Positions 1 through 5,089 of a stretch of DNA of 5,089 bases are shown here, piece by piece. Origin of the DNA: an uncultured Lachnospiraceae bacterium. Its GTDB lineage: Bacteria; Bacillota; Clostridia; Lachnospirales; Lachnospiraceae. The stretch is taken from positions 1 to 5,089 of the forward strand of contig CACZSE010000331.1 of the NCBI GenBank assembly GCA_902783735.1. The letters are read 5' to 3'. The position numbers and the translations under genes were made by a program. Under the pieces are notes generated by a model. It ran no database searches. It was not told the origin of the DNA and worked only from the letters and a program-made list of their open reading frames with translations. Position 1 is the stretch's first letter. Each line of letters opens with the position of its first letter.

Positions 1-1
1 A

Positions 2-508
2 AAGGAGCGTCAGAATCTTGAGATTCTGGCCAGCACAGATATCATGACTGGTATTCTTAACCGCGGCAGTGGCGAGCGAAAAGTGATTGATGCCATGGCA
101 AATGACAAAACGGGAATGCTCTGCATCCTGGATGTTGACAGATTTAAGGACATTAACGATGAATATGGCCATAATGTCGGAGATAAGGTGATCCGTGGTA
201 TTGCGGATGTGTTGAAACTAACCTTCCGTGATGAGGATATCATCTTCCGTTTGGGCGGTGATGAGTATGCCGCATACGTTATGGACTTAAATGATGAAGA
301 AAACGGTAAGGTGGTAATGGACCGCGTATTCAAAGAAATCTCCAATCTGGATATTCCGGAACTTGGAGGCAGAGAAGTCTGTGTCAGCGCCGGTGCCGCT
401 TTCTTCAACGAAGACAATAAGGTGTCTTTCGAAGAACTCTATAAACAGGCGGATAGCGGTGTATATGAGAGTAAAAAAATATGCGGAAGCACTCTGTTTT
501 TCAGATAG
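2..508 (+). CDS. Diguanylate cyclase, GGDEF domain (5' partial)
   Basis: The frame is open from base 2 to the TAG at 506-508, giving 168 residues; the true start lies upstream, and the ATG at 44 is internal because the 14 codons before it already match the start of a GGDEF domain (LASTD then MTGILNR, like the usual LAxTDxLTGLxNR). Seen in the window protein: DVDRFKDIND at 44-53 with the metal-binding Asp, GGDEY at 85-89 as the active-site signature (a Tyr variant of GGDEF), and RDED at 76-79, five residues before it, matching the RxxD inhibitory site that binds cyclic di-GMP. The domain ends with the usual QADSGVYESKK helix. Family role: it condenses two GTP to cyclic di-GMP. Both catalytic and inhibitory motifs are intact, so an active, product-inhibited enzyme is inferred. 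Any sensor domain is outside the window. It converges on the hydrogenase operon and is probably independent of it. Confidence 0.93.
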   Translation, partial: KERQNLEILASTDIMTGILNRGSGERKVIDAMANDKTGMLCILDVDRFKDINDEYGHNVGDKVIRGIADVLKLTFRDEDIIFRLGGDEYAAYVMDLNDEENGKVVMDRVFKEISNLDIPELGGREVCVSAGAAFFNEDNKVSFEELYKQADSGVYESKKICGSTLFFR

Positions 509-512
509 AAGT

Positions 513-553
513 AAAAAGCCCTGTACTCATGATCAGAGTACAGAGCTTTTTTT
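513..553. terminator. Bidirectional intrinsic terminator
   Basis: A 16-base arm (513-528) pairs with 536-551 around a 7-base loop (529-535), with a single C-A mismatch. The core is CTGTACTC/GAGTACAG. The plus-strand RNA has a seven-T run at 547-553; the minus-strand RNA ends in the complement of the A-run at 513-517, giving five T. It starts 5 bases after the GGDEF gene's stop and lies 18 bases beyond the hydA stop, so it can end transcription of both convergent genes. Confidence 0.9.
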
Positions 554-569
554 CTCCCTATCTCGGGTA

Positions 570-2351
570 CTATCTGCTGATATCATTAAATCCTTCTCTT
601 TGTGCGTATGTAGTATGAAGGAGTTCATGCGCCTTATGACTGTTAGGCTCACCCAAAAACTTCTCATAAAGTTCTATGATCTGAGGATTGTTGTGTGACT
701 GGCGAAGCGTCTGTCTCTCATCTTCACTGTAGAGTGCCTTTGCACGCTTCTCCTTATATGTATCCAGGATATCATCATCCTCGTTCGGCAGGAAGAACTC
801 ACGTACATACGGCTGACCTCCGCCGTTGATACATCCGCCGGGACATCCCATAATTTCTATGAACTGATATTTGCTCTTCCCTGCTCTGATATCATCCAAA
901 AGTACCTTCGCAGATTTCATGCCGGATGCAATAGCAACATTTACAACCGTACCATTTATATCTATCGATGCTTCTCTTATGCCCGCATCATGACCACGAA
1001 CCTCATTAAATTCGATCGGATCCGATTCCTTGCCTGTAAGTTTGAAATATACTGTACGAAGCGCTGCTTCCATAACGCCGCCGGTTACACCGAAGATGGC
1101 TGCTGCACCGGAATAATCTCCCATGATGTCCTGATCCCACTCTTCGTCGGGAAGCCTGTCAAACATGATACCGGCTCTCTTGATCATACGAGCAAGTTCT
1201 CTAGTTGTAATAACAGCATCGACATCCGGTATGCCGTTGACTTTGAGCTGATCACGCTGTCTCTCAAACTTCTTTGCCGTACAAGGCATTACGGATACAA
1301 CGAATATATCCTCAGGATTAACATCATTCTGCTTAGCCCAGTATGACTTGATTATGGCACCCTGCATCTGATGGGGTGACTTGCACGATGACAGATGCGG
1401 TAAAAGATCACCGTAATTGTACTCGGCATAGTTGACCCAGCCGGGTGAGCAGGAAGTGATCATCGGTAAAACACCGCCGTTCTTCAGACGTCCGAGCAAC
1501 TCAGTACCTTCTTCCATGATAGTAAGGTCGGCACCAAAGTTTACATCATATATTCTGGCAAATCCGAGTCTTCTCATGGCAGCGATCATCTTTCCTGTTA
1601 CAGGTGTACCGATCTTATAGCCAAATTCCTCTCCGAGAGCAGCTCTTACTGCGGGCGCAGCCTGAGCGATAACGATCTTCTTGCCGTATCTTAATGCATG
1701 ATCCACCTTATCTATCTCAGAATGCTCCATAAGAGCACCTGTGGGACATACGTTTACACACTGTCCGCACTGAATGCAAGGACTGTCGTTAAATGAGCGA
1801 TCATCTGCCGGTGCAACAAATGTATTAAAGCCTCGATTTTCAAATCCCAGTATACCCAGCCCGTGAGCACTCTTGCATCTTTCGATACATCTTCCACACA
1901 AGATACATTTTGAAGTATCCCTTACAAGTCCCGGAGCCACTTCATCCAGATGTACCTCACTGTGTGAACCGCCGAATACTCCGCTTCTTGCATCAGTTAC
2001 ATTAGCGACATGTAACAGTTCACATTTTCCGTTCTTATCGCATGCCTGACAGTACTGATTGTGGTCAGACAGCAAAAGCTCTACGCTTCTCCTTCTTGCC
2101 GCTACCGCCTCAGCCGAAGATATACTTATTTCCATACCGTCATTTACGGGATATACACAGCTTGCCACAAGCCCTCTTGCACCTTTTACTTCAACAAGGC
2201 AAACCCTGCAGGAGCCTTGAGAGCATTCTCCGTGGTTAAAATAGCAAAGGTGAGGGATCTCATAGCCGCACTTCTTTGCAGCTTCAAGAATGGTGAGTCC
2301 GTCTTCCACCTGATATGGAATACCTTCTATTTTTATATTGATCAATGACAT
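570..2351 (-). CDS. hydA: [FeFe] hydrogenase catalytic subunit HydA (HndD-like)
   Basis: The 593-residue catalytic subunit reversibly reduces protons to H2 in the cytoplasm. Domains in order: a plant-ferredoxin-type [2Fe-2S] domain (C36, C48, C51, C65); a His-Cys3 [4Fe-4S] site (H97, C101, C104, C110); a two-[4Fe-4S] ferredoxin domain (C149/152/155/159 and C192/195/198/202); the H-cluster domain with L1 TSCSPGW (299-305), L2 MPCTAKKFE (355-363) and L3 with C503 and C507 followed by GGGQP; then the small-subunit-like tail (about 530-583). Against C. pasteurianum CpI recalled from memory, the proton-path residues match without gaps as C301, E281, E284, R288 and S321. The L1 Ser302 falls where CpI has a cubane ligand Cys. 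There is no extra C-terminal [2Fe-2S] domain such as I recall for T. maritima HydA. The ATG at 2351 has AAGGAGGG 8 bases upstream. It is the last gene of the operon, and the partners place it in the trimeric bifurcating class. The maturases HydEFG are not in the window. Confidence 0.95.
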   Translation of the reverse strand: MSLINIKIEGIPYQVEDGLTILEAAKKCGYEIPHLCYFNHGECSQGSCRVCLVEVKGARGLVASCVYPVNDGMEISISSAEAVAARRRSVELLLSDHNQYCQACDKNGKCELLHVANVTDARSGVFGGSHSEVHLDEVAPGLVRDTSKCILCGRCIERCKSAHGLGILGFENRGFNTFVAPADDRSFNDSPCIQCGQCVNVCPTGALMEHSEIDKVDHALRYGKKIVIAQAAPAVRAALGEEFGYKIGTPVTGKMIAAMRRLGFARIYDVNFGADLTIMEEGTELLGRLKNGGVLPMITSCSPGWVNYAEYNYGDLLPHLSSCKSPHQMQGAIIKSYWAKQNDVNPEDIFVVSVMPCTAKKFERQRDQLKVNGIPDVDAVITTRELARMIKRAGIMFDRLPDEEWDQDIMGDYSGAAAIFGVTGGVMEAALRTVYFKLTGKESDPIEFNEVRGHDAGIREASIDINGTVVNVAIASGMKSAKVLLDDIRAGKSKYQFIEIMGCPGGCINGGGQPYVREFFLPNEDDDILDTYKEKRAKALYSEDERQTLRQSHNNPQIIELYEKFLGEPNSHKAHELLHTTYAQREGFNDISR

Positions 2352-2359
2352 ATTCCATT

Positions 2360-2367
2360 CCCTCCTT
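2360..2367 (-). promoter_or_regulatory. Ribosome binding site of hydA
   Basis: The minus strand reads AAGGAGGG here, 8 bases before the ATG at 2351-2349. It overlaps the hydB stop codon (TAA, 2368-2366), so a ribosome finishing hydB sits on the hydA start region. This supports coupled translation and the chosen hydA start. Confidence 0.85.
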
Positions 2368-4255
2368 AGTCCTTTGTAATAGCATTAAATTTACAGTTAC
2401 TCTTGCAAAGACCGCATTTAGCGCATTTCTCCTGGTCAATGGCAAATGATGCCAGCTTATGACCTTCAGCAATGTAATCGGTTCTGGAAATACATCCTGC
2501 CGGACAATTTCTTGCACAAAGTCCACACCCGATACAGATATCAGGATTTATCTTGTACTGGCTTAAGCTCTTGCACACGTGAGCAGGACACTTCTTGTCA
2601 ACGATGTGTGAAATATACTCATCTCTGAAATGAGCAAGTGTCGAATTTACCGGATTGGCAGCCGTCTGTCCCAATGCGCAGAGCGAGTTCTTGCGGATCG
2701 TCTTTGAAAGTTCCTCAAGAGTATCTAGATCCTCAAGTTCTCCCTTTCCTTCAGTGATCCTTGTCAATATCTCAAGTATCCTCTTTGTTCCGACGCGACA
2801 GGGAGAACATTTACCGCATGATTCGTCGCAAATAAATTCCATATAGAACTTTGCAACATCAACCATACAGTTGTCCTCATCCATTACGATGGCTCCGCCG
2901 GAGCCCATCATAGAGCCCTTCTGTACGAGGTTATCAAAATCAATGGGCTCATCGAGGTATTCCTCTGTAAGACATCCGCCCGAAGGGCCTCCCGTCTGAA
3001 TGGCCTTGAACTTCTTGCCGTTCGGTATCCCTCCGCCTATATCGTAAATGAGTTCTCTTAAAGTCGTTCCCATCGGAACTTCGACAAGACCTACATTATT
3101 TACTTTTCCTCCAAGCGCAAATACCTTGGTTCCTTTTGATCCTTCGGTACCTACCTTGGCAAATTCGGCCGCACCTTCTCTTAAGATATAAGGTACGCAG
3201 GCAAGTGTCTCGACATTATTAACGATAGTCGGCTTACCCCAGAGACCTTTAACAGCCGGGAACGGCGGACGAGGTCTGGGCATTCCTCTCTTGCCTTCTA
3301 TTGAATTTAACAGAGCTGTCTCTTCACCGCAGACAAATGCGCCTGCACCAAGTCTGATATTACAATCAAAATCGAAACCACTGCCAAGGATATTCTTCCC
3401 GAGCATTCCGACTTCTCTTGCATTTTCGATGGCTTTTTTCAAACGTGCTACAGCGATCGGATATTCGGCACGAACATAGAAGTATCCTTCATGGGCACCG
3501 ATGGCATATCCCGCGATCATCATACCCTCTATTACCGCGAGAGGGTTTCCTTCAAGGATGGAACGATCCATGAATGCACCCGGATCACCTTCATCTCCGT
3601 TACATACAACGTACTTTTCATCCCCTTCGCTTGCAAGGGCAAACATCCATTTTCTTCCGGCAGGGAATCCGCCGCCGCCTCTTCCCCGAAGTCCTGAGAG
3701 CAGTACCGTATCGGCCACTTCCTTGGGTGACATCGAAAGTGCTTTCTTAAGTCCTTTGAATGCACCGTATCCGAGTGCTTCTCTTATATCCTCCGGGTTT
3801 ATTACGCCACAACCGTGAAGTGCTATTCTGCGCTGTTTTTTATAGAAATTGATATCATCCTGCTTAGATACTTTCTCTCCGGAAACGGGATCGACATACA
3901 GCAGACGTTCAACAACCTCGCCACGACCTATATCCGAGTCTACTATCTCTTCCACATCTTCGATGGTAACCATTCTGTAAAGTGTATCCTCAGGATATAT
4001 CTTTACAAACGGTCCCTGAGAACAGAAACCGAAACATCCCGAAAGGTTTATGGTCGCCTTTTCGTTAAGACCTTTTTTGGCAAGAAGCTCTTTAAACTTG
4101 GCAGCTATCTCCTTGGAATTGCTCGAAAGACATCCCGTACCACCGCAAAGCACAATGTGACGCTTTTCATCGGCACCGGTTATCTTTACCTCCATCTCTT
4201 TTTCACACTGCTCAGTGATCCTGTCAAGTTCTTCTACTGAAGTTATCTGATTCAT
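2366..4255 (-). CDS. hydB: NAD(P)-linked hydrogenase flavin subunit HydB (NuoF/HndC-like)
   Basis: The 629-residue flavoprotein subunit exchanges electrons between NAD(P)H and the Fe-S chain leading to HydA. Domains in order: a thioredoxin-like [2Fe-2S] domain (C37, C42, C74, C78); the NuoF core with the FMN/NADH glycine motif GRGGGGFPAG (191-200), CNGDEGDPGAF (218-228) and GAGAFVCGEETAL (303-315); a SLBB-like stretch (about 375-430); the NuoF-type [4Fe-4S] site (C480, C483, C486, C526); and a C-terminal two-[4Fe-4S] ferredoxin domain (C574/577/580/584 and C611/614/617/621). This four-part layout is that of HydB/HndC rather than complex I NuoF, which lacks both end domains. No separate hndB gene is present; the N-terminal domain may cover that role. 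The start overlaps the hydC stop as ATGA and has AAAGGGGG 7 bases upstream. Use of NAD versus NADP cannot be read from the sequence. In relatives the FMN is the proposed bifurcation site, which is inference here. Confidence 0.95.
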   Translation of the reverse strand: MNQITSVEELDRITEQCEKEMEVKITGADEKRHIVLCGGTGCLSSNSKEIAAKFKELLAKKGLNEKATINLSGCFGFCSQGPFVKIYPEDTLYRMVTIEDVEEIVDSDIGRGEVVERLLYVDPVSGEKVSKQDDINFYKKQRRIALHGCGVINPEDIREALGYGAFKGLKKALSMSPKEVADTVLLSGLRGRGGGGFPAGRKWMFALASEGDEKYVVCNGDEGDPGAFMDRSILEGNPLAVIEGMMIAGYAIGAHEGYFYVRAEYPIAVARLKKAIENAREVGMLGKNILGSGFDFDCNIRLGAGAFVCGEETALLNSIEGKRGMPRPRPPFPAVKGLWGKPTIVNNVETLACVPYILREGAAEFAKVGTEGSKGTKVFALGGKVNNVGLVEVPMGTTLRELIYDIGGGIPNGKKFKAIQTGGPSGGCLTEEYLDEPIDFDNLVQKGSMMGSGGAIVMDEDNCMVDVAKFYMEFICDESCGKCSPCRVGTKRILEILTRITEGKGELEDLDTLEELSKTIRKNSLCALGQTAANPVNSTLAHFRDEYISHIVDKKCPAHVCKSLSQYKINPDICIGCGLCARNCPAGCISRTDYIAEGHKLASFAIDQEKCAKCGLCKSNCKFNAITKD

Positions 4256-4737
4256 GCCGATGCCCCCTTTCTGTATGACGCAATTATATCTTCAACATGC
4301 TCGACGTCTACCTTGGGATAAACCTTTCCGTTTATACTTACAGCCGGAGCAATACCACATGCGCCGATACATCTTAAAGCATCAAGCGTGAACATACCGT
4401 CTTCTGTTGTCTGTCCGGGTTTGATACCCAATAATTCAGAAAAACGGTCTATTACTATCTGAGCACCTTTAACATAGCATGCCGTACCCAGACAACAGCC
4501 TATGACATACTTTCCCTTTGGATTTAGAGAAAAGAAAGAGTAGAAGGTTACTACCCCATATATTTCCGCAACCGATATTCCTGTCTTTTCCGACACCACT
4601 TCCTGAACTTCAAGCGGAATATATCCATATTCATTCTGAATATCGGACAGGATCATCATTAACGGTGTTTTTTCCCCTTTGTATCTGTCGCAGATTTCTT
4701 TTATCTGTGCCTCTGCGGTGGCATTTAACTTACCCAT
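4252..4737 (-). CDS. hydC: Hydrogenase [2Fe-2S] subunit HydC (NuoE/HndA-like)
   Basis: The 161-residue thioredoxin-like subunit holds one [2Fe-2S] cluster next to the HydB flavin. It shows the NuoE layout: an N-terminal helical part with LMMILSDIQNEYGYIP (26-41) and the GISVAEIYGVVTFYSFF segment (53-69), then the cluster ligands C82 and C87 (CLGTAC) and C123 and C127 (CIGAC), close to the NuoE CxxxxC...CxxxC pattern. The length matches the family. The frame also has an ATG at 4785 (177 residues) and one at 4743. I chose 4737 because AGGAGG at 4750-4745 lies exactly 7 bases before it, is only one base from the 4743 ATG, and lies downstream of the 4785 ATG. The 4785 ATG also overlaps the likely -10 box. 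It is the first gene of the hydCBA operon, and its TGA overlaps the hydB ATG. Confidence 0.93.
   Translation of the reverse strand: MGKLNATAEAQIKEICDRYKGEKTPLMMILSDIQNEYGYIPLEVQEVVSEKTGISVAEIYGVVTFYSFFSLNPKGKYVIGCCLGTACYVKGAQIVIDRFSELLGIKPGQTTEDGMFTLDALRCIGACGIAPAVSINGKVYPKVDVEHVEDIIASYRKGASA
4263..4270 (-). promoter_or_regulatory. Ribosome binding site of hydB, inside hydC
   Basis: The minus strand reads AAAGGGGG, 7 bases before the hydB ATG at 4255-4253. It lies within the last codons of hydC. Together with the four-base ATGA overlap (4252-4255) it supports coupled translation of hydC and hydB. Confidence 0.7.
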
Positions 4738-4744
4738 CACCATA

Positions 4745-4750
4745 CCTCCT
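4745..4750 (-). promoter_or_regulatory. Ribosome binding site of hydC
   Basis: A perfect AGGAGG on the minus strand lies 7 bases before the ATG at 4737. This site decides the start: it rules against the longer frame from 4785, and a one-base gap makes the ATG at 4743 unlikely. Confidence 0.85.
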
Positions 4751-4783
4751 GTATTTGAGTTTTCCCCCAAAATCATTATGTAC

Positions 4784-4813
4784 ATTTTACCACAGAACTA
4801 TATAGTCTGACAC
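4784..4813 (-). promoter_or_regulatory. Candidate promoter of hydCBA
   Basis: On the minus strand, TAAAAT (4789-4784, 5 of 6 matches to TATAAT) follows GTGTCA (4813-4808, 4 of 6 to TTGACA) after an 18-base spacer. Transcription would begin near 4777, leaving about 40 bases of leader before the hydC ATG. An AT-rich tract at about 4832-4855 lies upstream of the -35 and could help polymerase bind. I saw no Rex-type operator (TTGTTAA...TTAACAA). The prediction is by eye only. Confidence 0.45.
4793..4809. repeat. Inverted repeat inside the hydCBA promoter
   Basis: The perfect 10-base palindrome ACTATATAGT (4797-4806) extends to CAGA-ACTAT/ATAGT-CTG with one unpaired base. It fills most of the spacer between the -35 and -10 boxes, where a bound repressor would block polymerase. 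An operator role is inference; a short AT-rich palindrome can also arise by chance. Confidence 0.35.
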
Positions 4814-4864
4814 TACGATTTGGTCAGCTTCGTATATTTTGAATAAATATATTTCCAACCATTC

Positions 4865-5089
4865 TTATATGCTCTTTAGAACCATCCCATTTATCATATC
4901 CCAGTTTATACAACGGTGATAGTTTTCATTTGGGAGTTCGCATTCCCTGTTCCATGGACGATCATATACCATTATCTGCAGCTTAGGCAGATGTTCAAAA
5001 AACCTGAAAGCCAAGGGAGAATCTTCTACCGCAATATCAAATTGCATTTTATAATAGTCTTCGATCTTAAGGCTGAAATCACTGTTCTT
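4865..5089 (-). CDS. Probable HAD-type 5'-nucleotidase, C-terminal part (5' partial)
   Basis: The minus-strand frame is open from the window edge to the TAA at 4867-4865, giving 74 residues. The gene starts outside the window, and the ATG at 5047 is internal because the frame continues in protein-like sequence before it. Seen: FDIAVEDSPLAF (17-28 of the fragment), which fits HAD motif IV with acidic E22-D23 for Mg2+; then a beta strand leading to MVYDRPWNREC (40-50) and a final INWDMI (61-66). The order ED, then (F/Y)DRPWN, then NW(D/E)xI resembles the C-terminus of the pyrimidine 5'-nucleotidase/deoxyribonucleotidase (NT5C, YqfW-like) family, which removes phosphate from (deoxy)nucleoside monophosphates. 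The match is from memory, and the catalytic DxD is outside the window, so another HAD phosphatase remains possible. It points the same way as hydCBA, 127 bases upstream of hydC, and no terminator separates them. Confidence 0.6.
   Translation of the reverse strand, partial: KNSDFSLKIEDYYKMQFDIAVEDSPLAFRFFEHLPKLQIMVYDRPWNRECELPNENYHRCINWDMINGMVLKSI

Noticed and set aside
1..6. AAAGGAG at the window start as an RBS for a gene starting at ATG 44
   Set aside because: It is 36 bases from that ATG, and the reading frame across it already encodes conserved GGDEF-domain sequence.
363..698. Plus-strand open frame across the GGDEF 3' end and the terminator
   Set aside because: It overlaps the GGDEF gene in another frame, runs through the terminator hairpin and into antisense hydA, and has no RBS or recognisable protein features.
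2284..2526. Minus-strand open frame across the hydB-hydA junction
   Set aside because: It is an out-of-frame shadow of the hydB C-terminus and hydA start, both of which have clear Fe-S motifs and proper start signals.
3815..4240. 141-codon plus-strand open frame antisense to hydB
   Set aside because: It lies wholly inside hydB, whose protein is strongly conserved there (N-terminal [2Fe-2S] domain); the antisense translation looks random and has no SD.
4760..4774. TTTT-CCCCC-AAAA stretch in the hydC leader as a hairpin or riboswitch
   Set aside because: The arms are only four A-T pairs; the roughly 40-base leader is too short for a known riboswitch.
4832..4857. Possible second promoter (TTGGAA ... 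TATACG) upstream of hydC
   Set aside because: Both boxes match the consensus only 4 of 6 with a 16-base spacer; this is easily expected by chance in such AT-rich sequence.

Overview
The window looks like part of a chromosome of an anaerobic, fermentative Gram-positive bacterium (Clostridia, plausibly Lachnospiraceae). The basis is a trimeric [FeFe] hydrogenase operon, strong AGGAGG-type ribosome binding sites, moderate G+C by eye and ordinary bacterial gene packing. The assignment to a family is inference; no rRNA or other taxonomic marker is present.

Layout from left to right: (1) 2-508, plus strand: the C-terminal GGDEF domain of a diguanylate cyclase whose N-terminus lies outside the window. 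(2) 513-553: a strong hairpin with T-runs on both sides, which can terminate transcription from both directions. (3) 570-4737, minus strand: a compact three-gene operon, transcribed hydC -> hydB -> hydA, encoding a soluble, probably electron-bifurcating/confurcating NAD(P)-linked [FeFe] hydrogenase. (4) 4738-4864: a 127-base spacer holding a candidate promoter and a small inverted repeat. (5) 4865-5089, minus strand: the C-terminal 74 codons of a probable HAD-type 5'-nucleotidase that starts outside the window.

How the genes work together: HydC (NuoE/HndA-like, one [2Fe-2S]) and HydB (NuoF/HndC-like, FMN, NAD(P)H site, several Fe-S clusters) form the flavin module. HydA (HndD-like) carries a relay of Fe-S clusters and the H-cluster. 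In characterised relatives this trimer oxidises NADH and reduced ferredoxin together to make H2, or runs in reverse, and so disposes of fermentation electrons. The genes are tightly coupled: hydC and hydB overlap by four bases (ATGA), and hydB and hydA are 14 bases apart with the hydA ribosome binding site overlapping the hydB stop.

I see no unknown system, CRISPR array, mobile element or RNA gene. The points most worth checking are an unusual H-cluster ligand environment in HydA (TSCSPGW instead of TSCCPGW, with an extra cysteine nearby), a possible metal site in the HydB linker, and an inverted repeat lying between the -35 and -10 elements of the hydrogenase promoter.
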